DNA of 64,000 nt from Cercis canadensis (taxonomy: Eukaryota > Streptophyta > Magnoliopsida > Fabales > Fabaceae). The notes under the pieces were generated by a model. That model worked only from the letters and a program-made list of their open reading frames with translations, searched no databases and was not told the origin of the DNA. The translations under genes and the position numbers were made by a program. Within the stretch, counting starts at the first letter, position 1. Each line of letters begins with the position of its first letter. Below are positions 11,991-21,580 of this stretch, one piece after another. The DNA lies in NCBI GenBank assembly GCA_003255065.1, contig QAOA01006321.1, forward strand, positions 1-64,000, written 5' to 3'.

Positions 11991-12743
11991 ATTGCTCGTT
12001 TAATAGTTTGATCAAAGAAGGTCATATACACATATGGCCTTATAATCATCATATCTGTGGCTTATATGGCGAACTTTAATATAAACAGAATTTGAAACGG
12101 ATAGTAGTCTTGGGCATTCAATAATATTGTCATACTCTATTCCACCTTTTGAAGAGTATGCATATTAGGAGAATTTCAATAAATTACTCATAAACATGCT
12201 GGTTTGATAGTTTGGTCAAAGAATCTCATATACATATATGGCCTAATAATCATCACAGACAAGATATAGTTTTACTAAATTTTTGTTTATTCTTATTTAT
12301 GGTGTGTCCGTTTAATTTTCCTTTTGTTCTACTGGAGAGTTAACAATAGGAGATAGCCTATTCACTAATTGCTCGTTTAATAGTTTGATCAAAGAAGGTC
12401 ATATACACATATGACCTTATAATCATCATATCTGTGGCTTATATGGCGAACTTTAATATAAACAGAATTTGAAACGAATAGTAGTCTTGGGCATTCAATA
12501 ATATTGTCATACTCTATTCCACCTTTTGAAGAGTATGCATATTAGGAGAATTTCAATAAATTACTCATAAACATGCTGGTTTGATAGTTTGGTCTAAGAA
12601 TCTCATATACATATATGGCCTAATAATCATCACAGACAAGATATAGTTTTACTAAATTTTTGTTTATTCTTATTTATGGTGTGTCCGTTTAATTTTCTTT
12701 TTGTTCTACTGGAGAGTTAACAATAGGAGATAGCCTATTCACT
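11991..12743. repeat. Tandem duplication, two copies of 377 bp
   Basis: The unit beginning ATTGCTCGTTTAATAGTTTG occurs at 11991 and again at 12368, nearly identical to the end (GATAGCCTATTCACT at about 12743). Each unit contains older half-repeats of about 200 bp, marked by GTGGCTTATAT / TTGAAACGGATAGT / AGTATGCATATTAGGAGAATTT. A further diverged half-repeat lies at 11843-11990. The structure is therefore a higher-order repeat. No gene is seen in it. Confidence 0.85.
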
Positions 12744-13400
12744 TCAAAAACTACCCCACTCAATTCTAATATAAATTAAATATAAAATCTCAATAATAAA
12801 ATATCTAATACTCAATTATTAAGTTGTCCCCTTTAAAATGCCTCGCTCATTTTACCTTGGCTCATTGTGAACCCTATTTGACACCTTATTTAATTGGGCT
12901 ATGAAAAGTGGTGGAGGCTCCCTTAGCTCCACTGAAAGAATTTTTTTTTTTTAATTTTTAGAAATTATTTTTTAAAATAATTAGTCTTTTGCTGTATTTA
13001 AGTTTATGGAGATTTCTAAATATTTTTTTCTATGGTGGGGGCATGAAATACCACATGGAGAACAACAATCCTACATTGGCATGTGTAGTTAGCCAAAGTT
13101 GGTCTCAGGTTCTCTGGTGAGGCAAAATAAATGGTAAATTTATATATTAACCCAACAGAACATTAAAATTACACACTATGCCTATTTGCTTAAAAAATAA
13201 ACTGTCAAAATTAAATATTTTTATATTAATAATGATAAATATTGTTACATTAAAGAAAGAAATATCACATATTTCTCTAATTAAAAAATCCTAAATTTAT
13301 ACATTGGCCCAAAAAAAGTATACTCCGCTATTCGTTATGGACCAAACTTCAAAAGCCCACAAGTCTGTGTGCCTCAACCTAAAAACTTAATTTTTCACAG
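12744..13400. other. Intergenic, upstream of RPA3
   Basis: AT-rich sequence with no ORF of note. The poly-T tract at 12940-12955 and the A-rich stretch at 13405 are the only simple features. The RPA3 promoter presumably lies in the last few hundred bases; I see no convincing TATA box and no exact E2F site. Confidence 0.4.
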
Positions 13401-13689
13401 GAAAAAAAAAAAATATTAGCAGCGTTTCGGCGTTTCCCATCCCACACCGCACTCACTAACCCTTTCACACCAGACTAATTTTCTCATTCTTGCTGGAAAT
13501 TCAGGTCAAGCGAGTTCTTGCATTGCAGCGGAAACCTTGTTTCACAACAGATTCTGACTGGGATTCCTCAAATATTCTCGCCCTTTTGATTTCAGGTTTG
13601 GCAATTTTGGTTCTCTGATTTCTTCTCTCATTATAAAAAATAATTAAGTGATACTTAGCCGTATGCAACGCGTAATGTTGCTTCCTGAT

Positions 13690-14215
13690 ACTTTTTTCCC
13701 TGTGGTTACCTCCATGATCATTACCTAGTAAGTAGAATAACAAGTGATGGTTTTGATGCATTTTTCACTGTCGTTACTTCCTAGCCAGTAAGAAGAAAAG
13801 CCAGTGATTCAAGCCAGGACAATAATGCAGTTGATGCATTTTTCACTATGCTTGAATCCTAGATAATTACCCAGTAAGTAGAAAAGCTATTGATTCAAGC
13901 AAGGAGAATAATGGGTTTGATGCATTTTTCACTCTGGTTGGTTCCTACACAATTACCCAGTAGGCAGAAAAACCAGTGATTCAAGCAAGGACAATAATTG
14001 GTTTGATGCATTTTTTGCTGTGGTTGGTTCCTTGATAATTACCCTGTAAGTAGAAAAACCAGTGATTCAAGCAAGGAGGATAATGGCTTGGATGTTTTTT
14101 TCACTGTGATTGCTTCCTACATCATTAGTATTACCCAGTATGTATGATAACCAGTGATTCAAGCAAAGACAATAATGGGTTTGATGTTTTTTTCACTGTG
14201 GTTGTATCTCTTCCA
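13690..14215 (+). repeat. 86-bp minisatellite in the RPA3 leader intron
   Basis: GATGCATTTTTCACTG-type unit starts occur at 13755, 13833, 13919, 14005, 14091 and 14183, giving spacings of 78, 86, 86, 86 and 92. A partial earlier unit starts near 13690. Each unit contains ATTACCCAGTAAGTAGAAAA and CCAGTGATTCAAGCAAGGA. The CAGTAAGTA core in every unit matches a 5' splice-site consensus, so the array offers several candidate donors just ahead of the exon acceptor at about 14220. Confidence 0.9.
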
Positions 14216-14225
14216 ATTTCAGGAT

Positions 14226-15117
14226 ATGGACATATCAAGTCCTGCTGCGTTTGTGAATGCACAATTACTACCCAACTATGTAGGAAGGAAAGTGCGAGTG
14301 GTGGTTCAAGTTAACCGATCTGATGGTGGTGGGGGAACAACAGCAACATCCACGGATGACCGTCAGCTAACCATAAAAGGGTTGCCACCAGTCCCTCTCA
14401 TGAATTATGTTGAGGTCATTGGTATTGCTGAAACTGACCAGTCGGTTAATGCTGAAATATGGACTGACTTTGGCACCACATTTGGTATGAAGCATTAGAA
14501 TGTTCTTTCTATTTTGAATCTCATGCTGTACATTTGCTTTCTGTTGACCAATGTTATAAATTTACAATTTTTATATGAGAAACTTATCATTTAAAATAAA
14601 TGGATCTCTTAAAACATTTCGGCTCTTGCTTAAATTGCAAATTATATTCAACGGATGCTCTCTTTGACTAAATATTAAACCTTTGAATTTTTTGAATTCT
14701 GGTATAAATTTATAATCAGGTAATACTTTGTCATGCTGAAATAGGAACTGACCTTGGTAACACATTCGGTATGAAGCATTATAGTGTTTATTATATGTAT
14801 TTTGTTTTAATTGATCATGAATTATATAAATTTACATGTTTTTAATATGAGAAACTTATCATCTGTGAAGGAAATGGATCTTTTATAAATCTTGAAGTAA
14901 AATTTTCAGTCATTGCTCTCTGTGTCTTGACTGACTAAATATTACCTTCAAATTTAAGAACTTTGGTATAAAATTAGAATCAAGTAATACTTGGTATTTC
15001 TAACTTCTATGACTACCTGTTTATCTTGGTCTTAATCTGTCCTCCTTTGCAGACACCAACTCCTACAATCAGTTATGCCAGCTGGCAAATGGAGAATTCA
15101 GAAGTCTATTTCTTTAG
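14226..15117 (+). CDS. RPA3: Replication protein A 14-kDa subunit (RPA3/RPA14)
   Basis: Two coding exons, 14226-14484 and 15053-15117, join in phase 1 across a GT-AG intron (GTATGA...TTTGCAG) to give 107 residues, the normal length for plant RPA14. The protein begins MDISSPAAFVNAQLL and carries the RPA3 OB-fold signatures: GRKVRVVVQV, then the basic-turn DDRQLTIKG, then NYVEVIGIAE and AEIWTDFG. It ends YNQLCQLANGEFRSLFL. RPA3 is the small subunit of the trimeric single-stranded-DNA-binding complex used in replication, repair and recombination in the nucleus. The start is chosen because it matches the family and follows an acceptor (CCAATTTCAG at 14212-14221). An in-frame ATG at 14154 would need unspliced leader. 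A leader exon probably lies at about 13430-13595. Exon 1's end has been duplicated into the intron (14449-14998). Confidence 0.93.
14449..14998 (+). repeat. Tandem duplication copying the RPA3 exon 1 end and donor site into the intron
   Basis: The sequence from 14450 (TGCTGAAATATGGACTGAC) recurs at about 14735 as TGCTGAAATAGGAACTGAC, offset about 285 bp. It includes a second copy of the donor context (CACATTCG then GTATGAAGCATTA at about 14770). Similarity continues through ATGAGAAACTTATCAT and ACTAAATATTA to about 14995. The intronic copy is diverged and contains TAG in the exon frame (GAA-TAG), so it would truncate the protein if used. Confidence 0.85.
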
Positions 15118-15177
15118 GGACATTACCAGATGCTGGGTTAGAGGTTGGATGGTAACTAGTTGTACTAAAGCACCTCT

Positions 15178-16260
15178 TTGACATATTAGATTTACGTGTA
15201 CGAACTATTGCTTGAGAACATGTTTATTCCCAAAGGAGCAGGCGCATGCTATGTAGAAACTCTGTTCTATATATCATATTCTATTAACTTATGTTAATGG
15301 CACATCTAGTTTGGTTTTTATCTGTGTCTATCTCCAACTTTGGAATTTAGCACCATTGCTAAGATCAAATGAGGTGTCACTTACACTAGAAGTTCTTCAT
15401 GTAACTGGAATACTTAAGCTATTTTGTTCCGTTCTAGGTAGATTTATGGTAAGAAACTTGTTCTCTACTCTCTCTCACTGAAAGTTCTTTGTTTTCATTA
15501 TACACACGCATATATATAGGCATATTGGACGGATTTTCTCTGTTCTTTGATTTCTTGTTATCATGAGCAGGTTTTATACCTAGTCTTTTCAAAATCAAAG
15601 TCCATTTTTAAGTTGCTGCAAATCTGAATGTCTCATATGTAGTAAACGTCCAAAGTTTTAGTTTATTATAACTGCATTTTATGTACCTGGGAAATTGAGT
15701 ATTATCTAAAAGAATTGCATGTAGTGATTCTTTTGTCTTGTATACTATTGGAAGACAGCATAGTCAATGATCTTTCCTTTATTGGTTTAGTACAACAGTT
15801 CAATCCTTCAGGATGAACATTTTGGTTCCCAGAGGAGCAGGTGAGCATTTTGTAGAAACTGTTTCATATCCTACTAACTTATCTTAATGATATATCTAGT
15901 TGGGTTTTTATCTTGGCCTATGGCCATTATTTTCAATTTGCTTCCATTTCTGAGATCAAATGAACCGTTGCTTTCGTTAGAAATTCTTCAGGTAGTTGGA
16001 ATAAATTAGTTATCTTCCTTCCCCTTCAGATAGAGATTCATGGTAATGTGCTCTATTNTTTTTTTTTTTTTTTTGGTTATTTTTATTCCTGAACATTTTT
16101 CATATCTAGTCTTCACCAACATTCATGAAGCTGCTGCAAATATGAATGTCTCATGTAGTAAACGACCAATTTTGAGTTATTAGGAATGGATGTGCCTATA
16201 TAAACGAATTGCATTTGGTGATTCTTTTCTTGCATGTGATTACAAGATGGGATTGTTGAA
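15178..16260 (+). repeat. Old tandem duplication downstream of RPA3
   Basis: Landmarks at 15178-15790 reappear in order at 15790-16260: CCAAAGGAGCAGG / CCAGAGGAGCAGG, TATGTAGAAACT / TTTGTAGAAACT, GAGATCAAATGA, GAAATTCTTCAGGTA, and CTGCTGCAAATATGAATGTCTCAT. Identity is moderate with many indels. The first half contains the RPA3 3' UTR. An N in a poly-T run at 16058 marks an unresolved homopolymer. No further ORF is supported. Confidence 0.65.
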
Positions 16261-17880
16261 TGACCCTGTTTTTATGGATTTTATACAACAGCCCAATCCT
16301 TGGGGAATAAATAAATCACCCAATTTGCCATTTGATTTTCACGTTTAAATTTTGATAATTATCTTTTATGATTGGCTTTATGAGAAATTTACAGTCCAGA
16401 AGAAGCATAATGCTGCACTTTGCACGGATATTCCTTGGAGCTATCCATTTGTTTTACATAAAAGAATAACCTTGCAGAAAGACTTTTCCCAAAGAATTTT
16501 TCATTTTCATATTGAAAATTTTAAAGTTTGTGTCAATGTTTAAAAACTCTACATTTTTCATATGTTTAACAATTTACATAAAAGTAATTTAAAGTAAAGT
16601 ACTTTAGCTTCCCCTATACCTTTTTGTTTTTGCACAAACCCCTATCTGTTTTCAAAATCTTCATGAACCTCCCATCCATTTCAAAAACATGCAACACATA
16701 AATCCACCACATTTTTACCAATAAACTTTAACATCTAAAAGGGATCCTGTACTCAATGTGATATTCAGGAGGATGAAGGTTGTAGGTGGCGGTGGTGGGG
16801 TTGGAAGAAAATAAAATTGAAAAAATAAGAGAGAAAGAATAAAAAGAAAAACACAAAATGGAATAAAGAAAGTATTGAAAGGGAATATTTCTAACAATGG
16901 TTACTTAACTGGTTTATAATTAAGTCTTCAAAAATATGCGTGAGGTCTGTGCAAAAGTGAAAAAAAAAAAAAAAAATCAGAAAAGGTTGAAGTAATAGTT
17001 AGAGTGGGGTTAATGCTATCCTTGCCTCAATTGTAGGGGTTGGATAGGATCTACAAGTTGATTTTGATGTTATTGAAAAAATTTCAAAAAATTAAATCAC
17101 TTAATATGTGTCTAAACAATTAACATAATCAACAAACTAAGCTACATATAAGGTGAATCTTAAAATGATGTCAAGATTTTGAACCCCTAATTCAAACACT
17201 AATAGACAGAACATGTTGAATCCCAAATGAAGATTAGTCTCACACAAAAAAAGTGAAGACCACCATGTAGGAAACTAAAAAAAAACACATCAAACTTGTT
17301 AAACTCTTAAATGACACGGACCGAAAAAGTGAGGGTAGCGCTACCCAGAGAGAGTACCATAGTCTCTACTTTTTCATTTAAAAACAAATACAATGGTGGC
17401 AAACGCACGGTGCTCCGGAGCTTGTATGGTTATGACGTTACTTAACTTGCCATCCAAGATAACACCGGCGGTAATATGATAACTAGTTTCATTCGCTACT
17501 TGAAATAATTTATCTTTTAATTTTTTTGAAAAAACAAAAAAGGAGGAAAAGAGAACACCTTGGGAAAATGCTAAGATCTTAATATTCCTGAAACAGAAAC
17601 AGCAGTAAAAGCCTGCAACGGGAAGAAATCTTCTGAAGCATCAGGTTGTACTTTCAAACAAAACAACAATAATAATACTCTCTTAAGAAACTGTAATATC
17701 CTAAAATACATTTTAATTCTAATTCTTATTGATATAGCTCTAATCCCAAGATATTATGGGGTTCAAGCTTGAGAGCATTTCAGAATGATGTAAAAACTAA
17801 CACAAGCACTAACCCAGAATTTCACAATAGCTTGCTAGACTGACACATTCAAGCTCACAAACCAGGAATTAATACCATAC
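16261..17880. other. Intergenic between RPA3 and the ferredoxin gene, with one MITE copy
   Basis: No gene is recognised. The part 16998-17365 holds a degraded element whose interior (TCAAAAAATTAAATCACTTAATATGTGTC at about 17087) is the reverse-complement relative of the MITE at 53578-53944. Its right end contains the palindrome GGGTAGCGCTACCC near 17333. Confidence 0.5.
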
Positions 17881-17885
17881 ATGAA

Positions 17886-18350
17886 CTAGCAGAGATCAGC
17901 CTCTTTATGGGTGTGAATCACACAATCTGATTGTGGGTATGAGACACATGTCAAAAGATAACCCTTATCGATCTGGTCATCGTCGAGAAAGGATTGATCT
18001 GATTGGTCCACAGATCCTGAGACCAATTGGCCAGCACAAGTAGAGCAAGCACCAGCTCTACATGAGTAAGGAATCTCCACCCCAGCATTCTCAGCTGAAT
18101 CCAGAATGTAACAATCATCAGGGGCTTCAAATTCATTCTCAACACCATCTGGTCCAATCAGTTTCACTTTATATACAGCCATTGCAGAAATTCTGAAAGA
18201 GGAAGATTTTAACCCAAAAACTTTTGAAACGCTCTTGACAGAGGCTAACGATGACTGGCTCTTAATTAATGCACAAGATCTCCTAGCAGGGGCACTTCCA
18301 GACAAGCTAGCTGTTGGAAGTCTCACCACGGACATATTCACAACTGACAT
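17886..18350 (-). CDS. FD3: Plastid [2Fe-2S] ferredoxin, FD3 (non-photosynthetic/root) type
   Basis: A single uninterrupted coding exon of 154 codons. Residues 1 to about 56 are a Ser/Arg/Ala-rich plastid transit peptide, and the mature protein starts near [13 protein letters not shown]. The cluster ligands are Cys97, Cys102 and Cys105 in [12 protein letters not shown], and Cys135 in LLTCVSYP; the C terminus is HTHKEADLC. The sequence [28 protein letters not shown] and [12 protein letters not shown] groups with heterotrophic ferredoxin III. That protein takes electrons from NADPH via root-type FNR for nitrite, sulfite and glutamate metabolism. A second Met at residue 6 could also start. An acceptor (CAG at 18360-18358, minus strand) sits 7 bases before the ATG, so the leader is spliced. 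Codons and motifs are intact. Confidence 0.95.
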   Translation of the reverse strand: MSVVNMSVVRLPTASLSGSAPARRSCALIKSQSSLASVKSVSKVFGLKSSSFRISAMAVYKVKLIGPDGVENEFEAPDDCYILDSAENAGVEIPYSCRAGACSTCAGQLVSGSVDQSDQSFLDDDQIDKGYLLTCVSYPQSDCVIHTHKEADLC

Positions 18351-18357
18351 TTCACAC

Positions 18358-20175
18358 CTGAATCAAAATAAATATAGATAATTTTTTTGTTGGATGAACC
18401 ATATAAAAAACCAATGTATGCTCATCAAACAAAAAATAAACAGAGGAAAACACAATTATATGAACAAGTCATTATTCGAACGGAATAGGTAACTCAATGC
18501 TTCAGACAATTTAATGGCCTACACAATGATTTGAAAGTGGCCTTAAAATTAGACCTTCCAATAAACCAGAGGTTAGTGTTTGAACATATAGTAACAATGC
18601 AGGCTTGAACCATGACAAAAAATCAGGCACTAAGTTCAACAAGATGCCATTAGAATGGCTACATCAGTAACATCACCAAAGTTGAAGGAAAGAAACTAGA
18701 CTTCCTTTAAAAAAATAGTCAAAACTTAGAATTTTCCACTCTAATGACTCGTGTAAGATGCTTGGTCATTTAAGTTGCATATATAACTTTAGTCCTCCTA
18801 TCATATCATTAACTCCTATAAGCTATAATTTAACTGCTGATAACAATAAATGACAGGTAAATGACCACATTCTGAGAGATTTGTCTAATGTAAGTTAGAC
18901 ACAATATGCTGGAAAAATTGCAACTTTATCAATTTTCAAATGTTCAAGTTATTCCTAAGTGGAATTTGTTTCACTCCTTTCTAGGAAACAGGGTGCCTCA
19001 GATTGTCAAAACTATCTCAGTTATGATCATGAGAAAGGAGGATTATACCAGTGGTCGTGTATGGCCAGAAAAAGGTAAGCGCAACGAGGGAAAATGAGAG
19101 ACAAAAATCTTTAAGCATCTTAGAAATCACTATTATTACAGAATTAATTAACCAACAACAGTAAAATGTATGGGAGTAAAAAGTTCATGCTCATTAAATC
19201 AAAATTTGCATGTAGCTGAACATTACTATTTTCCTACACCAGTTAGAGAATATGGTTGGATGTGTCAATAGAAGAACATATATAATAAAGGCCATCATCC
19301 CAATAGTAATTTTCTCTATTAACAGAAATCTTTCAAGTGAACAAACAAAAGAGTATAAACCAGTGGAGGAGCCAAGAGTAAAGGTCAGGAAATTCCTTGA
19401 ATTTTGTTGTCTATCCTTAACTGCAAGGCTCCTACCTTACATGATTGTAAATCAAGTTAAATATAAATCATGTAATAATGAACTCTCAGCTTTCCTACTA
19501 TAAAAGTCTATAATCGACATGACAAATTTTACACTATTTTCCATTTTAAATTATGTTTTCTATTATTTGAAAAACCAAATTAGACTTGGATGCTATTTCA
19601 TTTATCACTGTTCAGTTAAATTTTTCTCATCAAACAATTATATCTATCTCTCCTTTTACTTTTCCGTTATTGTCCTATTATGATGAACATACTTTTAGAG
19701 GTACTTCAAATTTCAATATCTCACAGATTATTCACTTTCAGAATACCACTTGCATACGCAACAAGAAAAGTTATCACCAAAACCATCATCCTACCTTATT
19801 TCATAGACCACAAAGAGTAAGGCAGCTCTTCAAAAATCTAGACACTGGAACATATTGCAAACAATTGAAACTAAAGTTGCAGAGATTCATGAAATTCTCA
19901 TGATTTAGTAATAATAGTGACAAACCCACGAAAATGCCAAACTGGGTATGGATGAAAAATTCAAAACAGCAATTAAATTATCAACTCTCAACCAACCCAG
20001 GAGACCATCGGAAATAATCATAACAAAACAAGAACAATCACAAGTCACAACATTTGGTATATGCATGCAAATCACTTCCACTCCGAAATTAAGCAAGAAA
20101 TCAAACAAAACCCAATCAGTGGAAGAGATCACTTCCACTCCAAAATAGCAAGAGGGTTGGGCAAAACGAACTCAC
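18358..20175 (-). other. Leader (5' UTR) intron of the ferredoxin gene
   Basis: On the minus strand the acceptor TTTTGATTCAG ends at 18358. The best donor is CCACT/GTGAGTTCG with its G at 20175, giving an intron of about 1.8 kb. ORFs inside it (for example 19586-19903) show no family match and are not called. The splice pair is inferred from consensus and should be confirmed by transcripts. Confidence 0.6.
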
Positions 20176-20295
20176 AGTGGCAGTGGAGGAATCGATCACA
20201 AGGGAGAAGAAGAGGCTGGGGACTTTGGAGTCTGAGCAAAAGGAAGCGTGTACCCTAATGATGAAATGAATGGAAGGTGCTGGAATCTAAGTGTG

Positions 20296-20320
20296 TAAAT
20301 TATAGCATATATATAAGGGA
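20296..20320 (-). promoter_or_regulatory. TATA box of the ferredoxin gene
   Basis: TATATATA at 20308-20315 lies in CCTTATATATATGC on the minus strand. It is placed so that transcription would begin near 20275-20285, followed by a short pyrimidine-rich leader exon ending at the donor at 20176. Confidence 0.55.
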
Positions 20321-20489
20321 AGGTGGAAAGGGCAAGCGAGGTGACCTCCAGAGTCCAGATATTGGAAAGTGACTTTTGGATCTTCGACGGGACAGAGGTC
20401 AGGTGAGAACAAGTCGGCTGGATGTTGACTAATCCAAGTTTGGACAAGTCTTGGAATCCAAAATCTCCGCTACCTTATAGTAGTGGGAC

Positions 20490-21103
20490 GGTAGTAACAG
20501 TACTTAGAGTTCTCAAAACGGGTTAGACTGGCCCGTTTTGGTAAAGTCAAATTCGGGCCGGGCTGGTTTTCTGATGGGTCAGTCAATGGCCAGCCCAACT
20601 CTATCAGATGTAGGTTATAAGCTAAACGAATCAGTCTATGGGCTTTTATTTTTTTTGTTTTTTAAAATTTTTTGATTATTATTATTTGAAATTCAGTTAA
20701 AATTTAATAAGGTTTTAGGTCTTTTTCTTTAATAATTTTGACTATTTAGATTCAATTATTAATAGATTTAATTGAACAAAAATAAATATGCCTAAAATAA
20801 TAAATATAAACTAAAACAAAGAATGAAAAATACATGAAAGTGTAAAATTAAAAAAAAAATGCATAAGTAAACAAGAGAGGCCATGGATTTCAAATTTGAG
20901 AATTAGAAATTTAGGAGTGAAAATAAATTTTTGAAAAACTTAAATTTAATATGATCTACCCTTTGAGCCAGCCCAACCAGAATTCAAATAGGCCAGGGGT
21001 GAATACGGACAGCAGAATCGACCCTTTTTTATTTGGGCCCTATATATTTTTGAGCCACGAGCCGAAAAGGCCGGCTCATCGAGCTAGGCCATTTTGACAG
21101 CTC
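20490..21103. mobile_element. Non-autonomous DNA transposon with 9-bp target duplication
   Basis: The 9-bp direct repeat TAGTGGGAC flanks the segment at 20481-20489 and 21104-21112. Near the left end, TTAGAGTTCTCAAAACGGG (from 20502), pairs with AGAGCTGTCAAAATGG, the right end read on the opposite strand. GGCCCG/GGCTGG-rich subterminal motifs occur on both sides around an AT-rich core. There is no transposase. It resembles the widespread hAT-like elements beginning AGAGCTGTCAAAA; a 9-bp duplication would also fit a MULE. It lies between the divergent ferredoxin and phosphatase promoters. Confidence 0.7.
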
Positions 21104-21580
21104 TAGTGGGACTGGAACTCGTGTTGCACATCTTCCACGAATCTTTTGTTCTATTTGCTTCCATTGACGCTTGACTTTAAATTTTGAAATCCAGTTTCCT
21201 GCAGTTAGTTGTAACCGCGGAACTGAAGGAGAAAGGTAGAGAAAAGTCTCTCTCCCACCCAGAACAATTCCTTTCTCCATAACCAAGATAAGAGCATTCC
21301 CTCTCTCTCTGTCTCTCGTTCTGCTTCTGCTTTAATTCAAAAGTATTTCTTAGTTTTCATTGATGATTCCTATTCCCCATTCTGGATCTTGAGTATGAGT
21401 TCCTGTAGTTAAAGATTTCAACTTGGAAAGTAACTTTTGAGTTCTTTTGCTACGTTGATCTGTCTTGACAATAGGGTTTTCATTTGCAGTTTGGACCCTT
21501 TGTTGTCATTAAAGCTTCTTAATTTGACTATTTTCAGATTCAGTTTTATTTTATTCTTGTAGTTTTGAAGTTATTAGAAC

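Noticed and set aside
14154-14225. In-frame upstream ATG that would extend RPA3 by 24 residues
   Set aside because: The extension comes from the leader minisatellite and a splice acceptor lies at the family-conserved start, so it is intronic.
17951-18157. 68-codon ORF in another frame of the ferredoxin gene
   Set aside because: Shadow of the ferredoxin coding sequence.
19586-19903. 105-codon ORF inside the ferredoxin leader intron
   Set aside because: No motif, AT-rich, and on the strand opposite to the intron; probably chance.
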